From contig NZ_KB900609.1 in NCBI RefSeq assembly GCF_000379105.1, positions 3,302,389-3,366,388 on the forward strand: 64,000 nucleotides of DNA. The letters are read 5' to 3'. Position numbers and translations under genes: made by a program. Origin of the DNA: Methylobacterium sp. WSM2598 (GTDB taxonomy: Bacteria > Pseudomonadota > Alphaproteobacteria > Rhizobiales > Beijerinckiaceae). Below the pieces are notes generated by a model, which searched no databases, had not been told where the DNA came from, and was given only the letters and a program-made list of their open reading frames with translations. Below, in pieces: positions 20,128 to 29,910 of the stretch. How positions within the stretch are numbered: the first letter of the stretch is position 1; each line of letters begins with the position of its first letter.

Positions 20128-22497
20128 TCACGCGGCGTCGCGGGCCCCGCGCGCCTGCGCCGCCGGGCCGAGCCGGGTGAGCTCCCCGAAGGCCTCGATC
20201 GGCAGGGGCTTGCCGATCAGGTAGCCCTGCGCCTCCTGGCAGGCCTCCGTGTCGAGGAAGGCGAGCTCGGCCAGGGTCTCGACTCCCTCGGCCACGACCG
20301 GGAGCCCGAGGCCGCGCCCGAGGCCCAGCACCGCCCGCAGGATCGCCGCCGCCTCGCGGTTCTCGTCCACGGCGCGGACCAGCGAGCGGTCGATCTTGAT
20401 CTTGTCGAAGGGGAAGACCCGCAGGTTCGACAGGGACGAGTAGCCCGTCCCGAAATCGTCCATGGCGATCCGCAGGCCGAGCGCCTTCAGGCGCCGCAGG
20501 GTGACCAGGGCGCGGGCGGGCTCGCGCACCAGGGCGGTCTCGGTGATCTCCAGTTCCAGCCGCGCCGGGTCGAGGCCGGTCTCGTGGAGCACCTCCTGCA
20601 CCACCTGCGCGAAGTCCGGGTGGTGGAGCTGGACCGGCGAGACGTTCACGGCCACCCGCAGCGGGCTCTCCCAGCCCGCGGCTTCGCGGCAGACCTGGCG
20701 CAGCACCCACTCGCCGATCGCCAGGATCGACCCGGTCTCCTCGGCGATCGGGATGAAGCGGTCCGGCGGGACCTGCCCGCGCTCCGGATGGGTCCAGCGC
20801 AGCAGCGCCTCGAAACCCACCACCCGCCCGGAGGCGACGTCGATCTGGGGCTGGTAGACGAGCGCGAACTCGCCCCTGCGCGCCGCCTGGCGGAGGTCGT
20901 GCTCGAGGCCGCGGCGCTCGCGCAGCTCGGCGCCGAGCCCGACCTCGAAGATCCGGAACCCGTCCCCGCCCTGCGCCTTGACGGCCGCCAGCGCGGCCTC
21001 GGCGCGGCTCATCAGGCCGGCCGCGTCCTGGGCGTCGCGCGGGAACAGGGCCGCCCCGATGCTCAGGGTGAGCGCGGGCAGCCCGCTCTCCCGCCAGATC
21101 TCGGGCCGCAAGGCGGCCAGGACGCGCTCGGCGAGCCCGGAAACCTCGTGCTCCCGCTCCAGGCCCGGCGCCAGGACGGCGAACTCGTCGGCGCCGAGGC
21201 GGGCCAGCACCTGATCCTCCGCCAGGGCGCGCTCCACCCAGCGCACGATCAGGCGCAGGCCCGCGTCGCCGGCCGCCTCGCCGCAGGTGTCGTTCACCTC
21301 CTTGAAGCAGTCGACGTCGAGGCAGAGGACCGCCAGACCGCGCGCGCCGCGCGCGGCTTCCGCGACCGCGCCCTCCAGCCGCTCGTTGAACCGCGCCCGG
21401 TTCGGCAGGCCGGTCAGGGCGTCGTGGTGGACGAGGTACTGGATGTGCCGCTCCGCCTCGAGGCGCGCCGTGACGTCGCGCACCGCCAGGGCCCGGTGGG
21501 GCCGCCCCGCGACGGTGATCGGGCGGAGCGCGGCCTCGGCGGCGACGCGCTCGCCCCGCCCTCCCACCAGGGTCACCGCGACGGCGCGCCCCTCCGCCGC
21601 GTCGAGGCGCGCCTGGCCCTCCCCCTCGAGCAGGTCGCCGAGCCGGCGGCCGCGCAGGCGCTCGGCCGGGCAGCCGAGCAGGGCGGCGAGGCTGGTATTC
21701 GCGGTCACGATCCGGTCGCCGTCGCAGAGGGCGATGCCCTCGATCGAGGCGTCCGCGAGACTGCGCGCGAGGTCCTGCTGCTCGCGCCGGCGCCGCGCCT
21801 GCCGGTCCACCGCGAGGGTCGCCAGGACGACGGCCAGCAGCATCAGGCTGGCGACGCCGATCACCGGAGCGATGCCGTCGTCGGACAGCGCGGCGAGGCC
21901 CTGATGGGGCAGGTCCTGATGAACGAGGTTGCGCTGCCCGAGGTAGCGCGCGAGCCCGGCGCAGACGAGGACGAGGCTGCCCGCGCTCTGCCGCCCGGGC
22001 GCCTCCCCGGCGGCGAGCCGCATGCCGAGGGCACCGATCAGCGCCGCCGCCCCGGCTCCGGCGCCGACTCGCGCGAGGTCGCCCAGGGACGTCGCCCCGC
22101 CGATCAGGTCGAGATCGTGCGGCGCCAGCACGCCGAGGCCCAGGAGCGCGCCCCCGGTCATCCGCAGGGCCGGGCGCGGATCGAGCGCCAGCCGGAGAGC
22201 GGCCGCGAGGGTCACGACGGAGGCGGCCAGCGACAGGACGACCGGCACCGCGCCGAGCGGCACCGCCGCGTCGTCGGCCAGGAGGGCGACCACCTGCGCC
22301 GCCCAGAGGGCGAAGCCGCCCGCCGCGGCGGCGGTCGCGAGCCACACGCGCCGGGCCCGCCCGCCGCCGCCCTTCGCGTGCTGCAGGAGGTCGATGGTCG
22401 TGACCGTCGCCATCAGGGCGAGGAGCGCGGCGAGGCCGAGCAGCCTGAGCTCCTGTGACCCGGACAGGGATTGAAGGCTCGTCGTCACCCCGCGCAC
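20128..22497 (-). CDS. membrane GGDEF-EAL protein with degenerate MHYT-like sensor
   Basis: A 789-residue inner-membrane signalling protein. About seven hydrophobic segments (15-235) form a sensor that aligns with MHYT domains, but the metal-binding motifs look lost: WATHFIAM reads WAAQVVALL and the second motif reads APHDLDLIG. A PAS domain follows (about 250-360). The diguanylate cyclase domain carries GADEF (435-439) in place of GGDEF and may be weak or inactive. The EAL domain (about 540-775) is well preserved: EALLRW at 563, NVSPVQL, EITE, DDFGTGYSSL and KIDRSLV. Net cyclic-di-GMP phosphodiesterase activity is therefore the likelier role. Confidence 0.9.
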   Translation of the reverse strand: MRGVTTSLQSLSGSQELRLLGLAALLALMATVTTIDLLQHAKGGGGRARRVWLATAAAAGGFALWAAQVVALLADDAAVPLGAVPVVLSLAASVVTLAAALRLALDPRPALRMTGGALLGLGVLAPHDLDLIGGATSLGDLARVGAGAGAAALIGALGMRLAAGEAPGRQSAGSLVLVCAGLARYLGQRNLVHQDLPHQGLAALSDDGIAPVIGVASLMLLAVVLATLAVDRQARRRREQQDLARSLADASIEGIALCDGDRIVTANTSLAALLGCPAERLRGRRLGDLLEGEGQARLDAAEGRAVAVTLVGGRGERVAAEAALRPITVAGRPHRALAVRDVTARLEAERHIQYLVHHDALTGLPNRARFNERLEGAVAEAARGARGLAVLCLDVDCFKEVNDTCGEAAGDAGLRLIVRWVERALAEDQVLARLGADEFAVLAPGLEREHEVSGLAERVLAALRPEIWRESGLPALTLSIGAALFPRDAQDAAGLMSRAEAALAAVKAQGGDGFRIFEVGLGAELRERRGLEHDLRQAARRGEFALVYQPQIDVASGRVVGFEALLRWTHPERGQVPPDRFIPIAEETGSILAIGEWVLRQVCREAAGWESPLRVAVNVSPVQLHHPDFAQVVQEVLHETGLDPARLELEITETALVREPARALVTLRRLKALGLRIAMDDFGTGYSSLSNLRVFPFDKIKIDRSLVRAVDENREAAAILRAVLGLGRGLGLPVVAEGVETLAELAFLDTEACQEAQGYLIGKPLPIEAFGELTRLGPAAQARGARDAA

Positions 22498-22739
22498 CCG
22501 TCGCCGGCCACCCTCCCGGCGACTTTCCCTTAGGTCACGTTGCGGAGGCGTTAACGCGCCGCGCGCGTCGGCCGCGCCATCCGCGGCCCGGGCGGGACCG
22601 CGTCCGCTCGCGTGCGCCCGAGCACCACGCCGGATCGCATCCCGCGGCTAGATCGTTGTGACCCGGCAACCGACCGGGCGTGACAGGCGAGGCGGGCGAG
22701 ATGAGCGGGCGATCGAGACAATGGGGGGCTGGTCACCGG

Positions 22740-22952
22740 ATGAGCCGCGGCAGGCGCCGCGCCGCGACGCCGGTCCGCAGGATCCTGTACGCGGTCGACG
22801 TGCTCGACGCCTACATGCCGTGCGAGAATCGGCCGGCTAACGACAACGCGGCCTGCCGCGCGGGGTGGCCCGCGCAGCGCCGCCCCGCCTTCCCCGCGCT
22901 GCGCGTGGTGGCGCGGCGGGATCAGGAGGGGACGCCCCGCCGCGCCCCGTGA
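22740..22952 (+). CDS. possible small hypothetical protein
   Basis: A 70-residue open frame, Arg-rich, containing YMPCENRPANDNAACRAGW. The RPANDN motif recurs in small uncharacterised alphaproteobacterial proteins, which is the only positive evidence. The rest of the interval 22498-23048 shows no convincing gene. It could equally be non-coding. Confidence 0.3.
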   Translation: MSRGRRRAATPVRRILYAVDVLDAYMPCENRPANDNAACRAGWPAQRRPAFPALRVVARRDQEGTPRRAP

Positions 22953-23048
22953 CGCCCGGCAGGAGCGCGGTCCGCCGCTGCGCCGAGGATCAGGATCGCG
23001 GCTCACGCCCGCCGCGGAAGCGGTGATGCGTCGGCGAACGATCTCGGG

Positions 23049-23465
23049 TCAGGGATTGCAGGGCATCGCGGCCGCGCCCTGGGCCACGAGGGCGGCGAGG
23101 TCGCGCAGGTCCGCGGGCTGGCGCCGGCTGCGCGCCACGGCGGTGGCCTCCCGCTGCAGGCGGGCGTTGCAGGCGCAGGACGGCACGCCCCCCGCCGGCG
23201 TGCAGGCATCGTGGTGCATGCAGGCCCGGTCGAGCGCGTCGACCGGAGGGCGGCCCGGGCCGCGGTCGCCGGGGCCGCAGTAATTCCCGTGGAAGACCAG
23301 GGAGCCGTCGATCAGCGGATTCGCGCCCGGCGCCAGCCGCGGCAGCACCACGCCCGGAAGACCCGGCGGCTCCACCAGCAGGCCCTGCGCGCGCGCCTGA
23401 CCCGCAAGACCAACACCCACGAATGTCAGGATTGCGGCGGCCAGAACGCTGTTCCGTATATCCAT
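23049..23465 (-). CDS. secreted phospholipase A2-like protein
   Basis: A 138-residue exported protein. The signal peptide is clear (MDIRNSVLAAAILTFVGVGL, then AGQARAQ). The mature part contains YCGPG (62-66), which resembles the calcium loop of phospholipase A2, then DRACMHHDACT (79-89) with the His85-Asp86 catalytic pair and flanking cysteines, and further Cys in SCACN. This matches the core phospholipase A2 signature that hydrolyses the sn-2 ester of phospholipids. The enzyme would act in the periplasm or outside. The start fits a signal peptide; the upstream frame does not look coding. Confidence 0.72.
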   Translation of the reverse strand: MDIRNSVLAAAILTFVGVGLAGQARAQGLLVEPPGLPGVVLPRLAPGANPLIDGSLVFHGNYCGPGDRGPGRPPVDALDRACMHHDACTPAGGVPSCACNARLQREATAVARSRRQPADLRDLAALVAQGAAAMPCNP

Positions 23466-23664
23466 GGTACTGGTCCTCTCGGCAAGTTTCCCCTCGTCAT
23501 CCAAGATGACATCCGCCCTCGAGGGGGCAAGCTGGGGATGATGACTGAGGCAGGGGGGCGCCGAGGCGATGCGCCGGGAGCCGGCGCGGACCCGCGTTGA
23601 CGGGCGCCCGCCCGGCCGATATGTTCCTGATCCGTTCGCATTCTGCCGCTGAGGATCTGGCGCC

Positions 23665-26121
23665 ATGGCCCGTGGCCAGGCCGGAAGGACGTTGTTCTTC
23701 TTCGAGAAGCCCTCGGCGATGCGCGAGCTGCAGCGCTTCTTCCGCGCGCCGACGACGGTCTGCATCGCCGCCGAGGGGCACCTGCTCGCCGCGCAGGAAC
23801 CCGCCGAGATCAGGCCGGCCTGGAAGGCGTGGCGGTTCGAGGACCTGCCGATCGCCGTCGACGAGATCCCGCTCTGCTGCGGGCAGAGCCGGTCCGGGGC
23901 CTCGCACGCCGCTCGGATCGCGGCGATCCGCCGGGCCCTCGACGGGGTCGAGCGGGTGATCATCGCCACCGATCCGGGCCGCGAGGGCTCGATGATCGCC
24001 TGGGAGGTGCTGGAGCACCTGGGCTATCGCGGCCGGGTCGACCGGCTGCGCCTCGGCGCCCTCGACGAGGTCTCGATCCGGCGCGCCTTCGCGGCCCTGG
24101 GGCGCGACCCGGATTCGGGCGAGCGGGACTACGCCGCCTACCAGGAGGCGCTCTGCCGCCGCTACGAGGATTGGCATCTCGGACTCAACGGCACCCGGGC
24201 GGTGTCGCTGCGCCTGCGCCCGGCGGCCTTCCGGGAGCCCTGGCGCTTCGGCGGCGTGCAGACGCCGACCCTCGCGCTGCTGGCCGATCTGGAGCGGCGC
24301 ATCCGGGACTTCGTGCCGCGGGAATTCTTCCGGGTCGCGCTGCCGGTCGCGACGGTGAGCGGGGCGGAGCTGACGCTGTGGCACGCGCCGAAGGAGCGGA
24401 TCTTCGCCCGCGAGGAGGCGGAGGCGATCGCGGCCGCGGCGCGCGGCTGGGCCGGGCCCCTCGCGGTCGCCGAGCGGGACGTGCGGCGCCCGCCGCCGCG
24501 GCTGTTCTCGAAGGACACCCTGGCCCGGCGCTGCGCCAAGAGCTTCGGCTTCGACCCGCAGCGCACCGCCTCCCTGGCCCAGGACCTCTACGACCGCGGC
24601 TTCCTGAGCTACCCGCGCACCGAATCCGAGCACTTGCCGGAGAGCCAGAGCGGCGACGCGCCGGCCGTGCTCGCGGCGCTCGGCGCGAGCCTGCCCGACC
24701 TCGCCGGGCTCGTCCCGGCGCCCGGGGCGGTCGTGCTCCGCCGCGGTCCGCGCGGCCACTACGTCAAGGATCCGGGCGAGCACCACGCCATCGTGCCGCT
24801 GCGCAAGGTGCCGCGGCCGGGCGAGGTCGGGCCGGAGGCGTGGCGGCTCTGGGAGCTGGTGGCCAAGGCCTTCCTGGCCGCCCACCTGCCGGACGGGATC
24901 GACGCCCGGACCACGGTCTCGGCCGAGGTCGCGACCGCGCTCGGGCCCAAGCGCTTCGCGGTGACCGGCAGCGTCGTGCGCGCGCCCGGCTGGCGGGCGG
25001 TCTACGGCGCCGAGGCCGAGGACGAGGAGCCCGTGCCCGGCAAGGCGAAGCGGGAGGACGAGCCCTCGGCCGGGCGCCTGCCGCCGGTCGCACCGGGCGA
25101 GGCGGCCCGCGCCGGCGAGGCGCGGGTCGAGGGCGCGATGACCGAGCCGCCGCGCCGGATCACCCGCGGCGAGCTGCCGGTGGTGATGGGCCGGCTCATC
25201 GACCAGGTGGAGGATCCGGCGCTCAAGCGCGCCCTGGAGAACCCGGCGAACCCGAACGAGCCCCGCGGCCTCGGGACGGCCGCGACCCGCGACGCGGTGC
25301 TGCCGAAGCTGGAGAAGAGCGGCTACGTCGTCCTCGGCGGCGCTCTCCCCGCCGATGCGCGGGCCGGTGCGGGGGGCAACGCCCCGCGGCGCCGGCGCGA
25401 CACCCCCGGCCGCGCCGACCGGGGCGGGGGCGGCGCCAGGGGCCGCGACCCCACGATCACCGTGACGGAGGCGGGCCTCGCCTTCATCGACGCCGTCCGG
25501 CGGGTCTTCCCGGCCTACGGCGACCCGGTCGGGCGCGCGGTGTTCGAGGCGGACCTCGCCGAGATCGGCCGGGCCGCGACGCGCGCCGAGGCGGTGAGCC
25601 GGGCCGAGACGTTTCGGCAGCGGACCCGGGCGCGCCTCGACGCGCTGATCGCCGCAGTGGCCGGGCTGGAACGGGCCGCCGTCGAGGGCCCGGCCGCCGC
25701 GCCGGCCGGGCGGCCGCCGAGCGACGCGATGGTGGCCTTCGCGACGGCGCTCGCCGCCCGGAAGAACCTGCCCCTGCCCCGCGGCGTCGCGCGCGACGCC
25801 GCGGTCTGCCGGCGCTTCCTCGACGCGCACGCGGAGAAGCGGGAGCCGACCGCGCCGGGCGCCCCGCGCCGGCCCACGCCCGCCATGCTGCGCTACGCCG
25901 AATCCCTCGCGCGGGAGGCGGGCCTGCCCGACCTGCCCGAGGAGGCGCGGACGGAGTTCGCGGCCTGCCGGGCCTTCCTCGACGCGCATGCCCGGCCGGC
26001 GCCCGCGGAGGCGCGGGAGCGCGCCGGCCCCCGCCGGCCCGGCGCGGGGCGCCCGCGACGGAGGCCCGCGCGCTCACCCCGCGCCCGGACGGCGGGGACC
26101 GCCCTCGGGGAGCCGGCCTGA
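23665..26121 (+). CDS. type IA DNA topoisomerase (TopB/TraE-like) with variant TOPRIM site
   Basis: An 818-residue DNA strand-passing enzyme that relaxes or decatenates single-stranded regions. The TOPRIM domain starts with FFFEKPSAMREL and has ATDPGREGSMIAWE near 101, where family members normally read DxDREG: the second Asp is Gly105. The active Tyr316 is in GFLSYPRTES. A later conserved block reads RGLGTAATRD. The C-terminus carries two copies of a roughly 45-residue module (about 682-727 and 735-780: PSDAMVAFATALAA and PTPAMLRYAESLAR, each ending CRxFLDAHA) and an Arg/Pro-rich tail. Such enzymes are often linked to mobile DNA, but no conjugation genes are adjacent. Confidence 0.88.
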   Translation: MARGQAGRTLFFFEKPSAMRELQRFFRAPTTVCIAAEGHLLAAQEPAEIRPAWKAWRFEDLPIAVDEIPLCCGQSRSGASHAARIAAIRRALDGVERVIIATDPGREGSMIAWEVLEHLGYRGRVDRLRLGALDEVSIRRAFAALGRDPDSGERDYAAYQEALCRRYEDWHLGLNGTRAVSLRLRPAAFREPWRFGGVQTPTLALLADLERRIRDFVPREFFRVALPVATVSGAELTLWHAPKERIFAREEAEAIAAAARGWAGPLAVAERDVRRPPPRLFSKDTLARRCAKSFGFDPQRTASLAQDLYDRGFLSYPRTESEHLPESQSGDAPAVLAALGASLPDLAGLVPAPGAVVLRRGPRGHYVKDPGEHHAIVPLRKVPRPGEVGPEAWRLWELVAKAFLAAHLPDGIDARTTVSAEVATALGPKRFAVTGSVVRAPGWRAVYGAEAEDEEPVPGKAKREDEPSAGRLPPVAPGEAARAGEARVEGAMTEPPRRITRGELPVVMGRLIDQVEDPALKRALENPANPNEPRGLGTAATRDAVLPKLEKSGYVVLGGALPADARAGAGGNAPRRRRDTPGRADRGGGGARGRDPTITVTEAGLAFIDAVRRVFPAYGDPVGRAVFEADLAEIGRAATRAEAVSRAETFRQRTRARLDALIAAVAGLERAAVEGPAAAPAGRPPSDAMVAFATALAARKNLPLPRGVARDAAVCRRFLDAHAEKREPTAPGAPRRPTPAMLRYAESLAREAGLPDLPEEARTEFAACRAFLDAHARPAPAEARERAGPRRPGAGRPRRRPARSPRARTAGTALGEPA

Positions 26122-26136
26122 TCCGGGCCCGCGCGC

Positions 26137-28233
26137 TCAGGCGGCGCGCAGGCCCGAGAGGAAGCGCGTCACCTCCTCCGAGAGGTGCTGCGCCTCGCGC
26201 GAGAGGTCGGAGGCCGAGGACAGCACCTGGCCGGCGGTGGTGCCGGTCCGCTCCGCCGCCCCCGCGACGCCCGCGATGGTGTTCCTGACCTCGCCCGCGC
26301 CGTCCGCCGCCTGCGTGACGTTGCGCAGGATCTCCTGCGTGACCGCGCCCTGCTCCTCGACCGCCGAGGCGGTGGCGACCGCGAGGCCGCTGATCTCCCG
26401 GATCCGCGCCGCGATGCCGCCGATCGCCGCCACGGCGTTGCCGGTCGCGCCCTGGACCTGCCCAATCTGCCGGGCGATCTCGTCGGTGGCCTTGGCGGTC
26501 TGGTCGGCCAGGGCCTTCACCTCGGCGGCGACCACGGCGAAGCCGCGCCCCGCCTCGCCGGCCCGCGCCGCCTCGATCGTGGCGTTCAAGGCCAGCAGGT
26601 TGGTCTGGCTCGCGATCGAGGAGATGATCGACACCACGTCGCCGATCCGGGCGACCGCGCCGCTCAGTTCGTGGACGAGCGAGGCGGTCTGGTCCGCCTC
26701 GCCGACCGCCACGCGGGCGAGATCCGCCGAGCCGGAGACCTGCCGGCCGATCTCCTGGGCCGAGGCGCCGAGCTCCTCGGTCGCGGCCGCCACCGCCGCG
26801 ACGTTGGACGCGGCCCGCTCGGCCGAGGACGCGACCCGCGCGGAGCGGTCCGCCGTCTCGGCCGCGGTGCTGGTCATCGCGCCGGCGGCACTCTGCAGCG
26901 CGTCGGCCGACGAGGAGACGACCGTGATGATGCCGCTCACCGCCGCCTCGAAGGCGTCGGCCAGCTGGCGGCGGCCGGCCCGCCGCTGCTCCTGGGCCGA
27001 GAGGCGCTCGCGGGAGGCCTGCTCCTCCGTCGCCCTGGCGTGGACCAGGTTCGTGCGGAAGACCTGCACGGCCGCCGCCATCGCGCCGAGCTCGTCCCGG
27101 CGTCCCGCCCCCGGCACCTCGACGTCCATGCGCCCGGCCGCGAGGTCCTGCATCGCGACCGACAGGTTCAGGATGCCGCGCACCACCCTGACCTGCACGA
27201 TCACGAGCGCCGCCCCGGTGAGGAGCACCAGCGCGACGATCAGCGCCGCGCAGAGGGACACCGCCCGGCCGGCCTGCGCCGAGCGGGCCTGGGCCTCGGC
27301 GACGGCCGCGTCCAGCAGGGCGACCGCCACGTCGACGATGGCGGCCTGGCCCTCGAAGACGCTCATATCCCATTCCCGGCGCGGCAGCTGGATCGGGCGG
27401 CCGTCATGCACCGCGGCGGTGGCGGAGTCGCGCATCCGCGCCATGCTCCCGGCGTAGTTCAGGTCCTGGGCGCGCGCGTAGGCGTCGCGCACCGCGGCCT
27501 CGAAGCCGCCGGCCTTGATCATGCGGCCGACGAGCTGCCAGGCGCTGCGGTTCTGGGTGTCCGCCTGGCCGAGCTCGATCGCCTCGGCCGGCGTGGCCGG
27601 CCGCCCCGCCGCCATCAGGTTGTTGGTGACGAAGGCGTGCTGCCCGATCGAGGTCCGGGCCAGCCAGGTCGTCATGCGCGCGTCGAGATGTCCCGAGAGC
27701 GCGGGATCCAGCGCGCGGATCTCGGTCTCGACGGCGTCGGAGGCCGCTTCGAGGAGCGTGACGAGGCGGGTTCCGAGTTCCATCATCCGCTTGCCCAGCG
27801 CGGGATCGCGCGCCGGGAGCTCCTGGCCGTAGGCCGCCGTCACGGACGGGCGCAGCCGCTTCCACTCCTCGTAGAGCGCGTCGATCTCGGCGCCCTTGTC
27901 GCGCAGGGCGGGGCTCGCCACGCGGCGCATCTCCCCCACCGCCCGCGCGACGGCCTGATCCAGGGCGGGCCGGGCCTCGAGCGACTTCTCCCGGTTCCAG
28001 CGACCGGTCTCGAGGTCCTGCATCAGGGCGGTGAAGCCGTAACCGCGCTCCAGGCGCGTCCCGGTCAGCCCGAGGAAGAGCGCCCGGTCGGCCGCCACGT
28101 AGGTCGCGACCCGGTCGGCGACCTCCCTGCGGTCGATCAGCCCGGCGAGCTGGAACGCCGCGAGCGCGACCGCGGCGAGCCCGAGCCCCAGCGACAGTGA
28201 CATGACGACGACGCGGATCGACAGGGACCGCAT
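26137..28233 (-). CDS. methyl-accepting chemotaxis protein
   Basis: A 698-residue chemoreceptor. Membrane segments lie near residues 8-30 and 328-350, enclosing a long, helical periplasmic domain (about 31-327). HAMP follows (about 350-405, [14 protein letters not shown]). The cytoplasmic signalling domain ends in the conserved hairpin tip [41 protein letters not shown] (quoted in part: [19 protein letters not shown]). No C-terminal pentapeptide for CheR binding is present. It lies just before the flagellar genes but in a separate transcript. The ligand is unknown. Confidence 0.92.
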   Translation of the reverse strand: MRSLSIRVVVMSLSLGLGLAAVALAAFQLAGLIDRREVADRVATYVAADRALFLGLTGTRLERGYGFTALMQDLETGRWNREKSLEARPALDQAVARAVGEMRRVASPALRDKGAEIDALYEEWKRLRPSVTAAYGQELPARDPALGKRMMELGTRLVTLLEAASDAVETEIRALDPALSGHLDARMTTWLARTSIGQHAFVTNNLMAAGRPATPAEAIELGQADTQNRSAWQLVGRMIKAGGFEAAVRDAYARAQDLNYAGSMARMRDSATAAVHDGRPIQLPRREWDMSVFEGQAAIVDVAVALLDAAVAEAQARSAQAGRAVSLCAALIVALVLLTGAALVIVQVRVVRGILNLSVAMQDLAAGRMDVEVPGAGRRDELGAMAAAVQVFRTNLVHARATEEQASRERLSAQEQRRAGRRQLADAFEAAVSGIITVVSSSADALQSAAGAMTSTAAETADRSARVASSAERAASNVAAVAAATEELGASAQEIGRQVSGSADLARVAVGEADQTASLVHELSGAVARIGDVVSIISSIASQTNLLALNATIEAARAGEAGRGFAVVAAEVKALADQTAKATDEIARQIGQVQGATGNAVAAIGGIAARIREISGLAVATASAVEEQGAVTQEILRNVTQAADGAGEVRNTIAGVAGAAERTGTTAGQVLSSASDLSREAQHLSEEVTRFLSGLRAA

Positions 28234-28406
28234 GGGGAGCTCCCGATTGCTCGAATCCGCCGGATGATCGGCGGCAAGTCTGTATTCTTCCCTAAGGAAA
28301 GTGGCCCTCCGATCTGGACCAAAGGCCTATCCGGGCTGCAGCGCGTGGTCGCGTCGGAAGCCGGAGCGCTCGGGCCCCGGGATGCCGGTCCGGCGAGGCC
28401 GGGGCG

Positions 28407-29387
28407 TCACCGCCCGGGCGGAGGCTCGATCGCCGGCAACTCGTTCGGGGGCAGCGCGGCGGCGCTCGGCGCGGGCGGCGGGACGGGGGCGCCGCGGGCG
28501 CGCATCGCCAGGGCGACCGTCAGCTTCTCGGCGGCCTCCGGCTGCATCACCGCCAGCACCTCGGCCATCTTGCGCGGGTTCATCGCGACCACGACCGGCA
28601 CCAGCACGTCGAGGGAGAGCCGGTCGAAGACGCGCGCCGCCTCCTTCGGCTTCATGGTCTCGTACATGGTGACGAGGGGCTTCAACCCCGCCGCCTCGCT
28701 CTCGCCGCGCTTGGCCACGGCGGCGCCCTCGGCCTTGTCCTCCAGGGATTTCAGGTCGCGGATGCGCGTCTCCAGCCGGCGCTCGGCGTTCTCGAGGAGC
28801 TGCTCGCGGGTGTCGAGGTCGCGGTTGCGCTGCTGCAGCGCGTCGCGGCGGGCGCCGAGCTTCTCGAGGATCGCCCGCTCGCTGGAGGCGCCCTCGGGCG
28901 CGGCCCTGGGGGCGGGCCGGGACGCGGGCGGCTCCCTGCCCGCCTCCCTGGTCTCCCGCTCGGCCTCCTCCATCGACCCGACCGAGCCGGTCACCGAGGG
29001 GTCCGGCAGCTCGGCCCCCGCGCGGGCATGCGAGAGCACGCGGGCGAAATCCGTGCGGCGCGCCGGGCCGTCCTCCGCCGCGAGGCTGAGGAGCTTGAGG
29101 ATCAGCAGGCCGCCCGCCGCGAGCGCGACCGCATCCACGAGCCGCAGGCGCGGGCTCGGCCCCCGCCAGGAGGGCTTCTTGACGAGCTTGCCGGGCGAGG
29201 GCCGCCCGCGTCCGGCGCGGGGCTTGGCGTCTGGCTTGACGTCTGGCTTGACGCCTGGCCTGGCCTCCGGCTTAGCCGCGGGCCTGGCCTCCGGCTTGGC
29301 CGCGGGCCTGGCCTCTGGCCCGGACGGGCGATGGGTGGGCTGCGTCCCGGCGAGCCGCGCGGCCAGCCGCCGCAGGGTTCCGCTCAT
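28407..29387 (-). CDS. MotE-like flagellar motor chaperone (MgtE-N domain)
   Basis: A 326-residue inner-membrane protein. Order: a cytoplasmic N-terminal Lys/Pro/Ala-rich segment (about 20-60) with octapeptide repeats (EARPAAKP twice, then EARPGVKP), one membrane span (about 85-102), a coiled coil (about 175-225) and a C-terminal MgtE-intracellular-N-like domain (LVTMYETMKPKEAARVFDRL, ending before the Pro-rich tail). MotE in rhizobia chaperones MotC to the periplasm. It overlaps the DUF6468 gene by 4 bases. The DNA repeat behind the octapeptides (24 bases) may vary in copy number. Confidence 0.85.
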   Translation of the reverse strand: MSGTLRRLAARLAGTQPTHRPSGPEARPAAKPEARPAAKPEARPGVKPDVKPDAKPRAGRGRPSPGKLVKKPSWRGPSPRLRLVDAVALAAGGLLILKLLSLAAEDGPARRTDFARVLSHARAGAELPDPSVTGSVGSMEEAERETREAGREPPASRPAPRAAPEGASSERAILEKLGARRDALQQRNRDLDTREQLLENAERRLETRIRDLKSLEDKAEGAAVAKRGESEAAGLKPLVTMYETMKPKEAARVFDRLSLDVLVPVVVAMNPRKMAEVLAVMQPEAAEKLTVALAMRARGAPVPPPAPSAAALPPNELPAIEPPPGR

Positions 29388-29875
29388 GCGGCCTGGCTCT
29401 GGAGGCGGTTGAGGGCCCGCTCGCTGAGCGCGCGGGCGGCGGCGGCGGCGGCGCCGAGGCGCTCGGCGGTCGAGGGCTCGGGCGGGGCGGCGGGCGCTCG
29501 GGCCGGGGCGGCGGACATCACGGCGGGCGCGGCCGCGGCCGCGGCCGGGCGTGCCTGGGCGACGATGCGGGCGATGCGCTCCACCACCTCCTCGCCGGCC
29601 CGGACCTGCTCGGCGAGCCCCGCCGTCGTCGCCTCCGCCACGGTGAGGCGCTCGGCCAGGGTGCGCTCGCAGGCGCCGAGCGTCGCGCGAAGCCCGGTGA
29701 TGGCCCGCTCGGCCGATTCGGTCGCGATCATGAGGTCGCCGATGGTGCGGCGCATGGCGGATTCGTCGGCCTTGAGCCGCACGATGCGGCGGCTCAGCGT
29801 CACCGACGAGACGATGCTCGCGACGAGGAGCACGGCGACGAGCCCGTCGGCCAGCAATCCGACCAGGGCTGTCAT
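29384..29875 (-). CDS. DUF6468 flagellar-operon protein
   Basis: A 163-residue protein: an N-terminal membrane segment (LLADGLVAVLLVASIVSSV, about 6-25) followed by a long coiled coil (about 28-105) and an Ala/Pro-rich tail. The DUF6468 family occurs mainly in flagellar operons of alphaproteobacteria; its role in motor assembly is unknown. The ATG at 29875 fits the family; a longer frame upstream overlaps fliM and was ignored. It is coupled to motE by a 4-base overlap. Confidence 0.8.
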   Translation of the reverse strand: MTALVGLLADGLVAVLLVASIVSSVTLSRRIVRLKADESAMRRTIGDLMIATESAERAITGLRATLGACERTLAERLTVAEATTAGLAEQVRAGEEVVERIARIVAQARPAAAAAAPAVMSAAPARAPAAPPEPSTAERLGAAAAAARALSERALNRLQSQAA

Positions 29876-29910
29876 GGCGAAGCCGCTTGCGCGAGGGCGT
29901 GGGACACGGG

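Noticed and set aside
23497..25989. Minus-strand open frame of 830 residues opposite the topoisomerase
   Set aside because: A high-GC shadow: no family motif is visible and the topoisomerase frame has all expected motifs.
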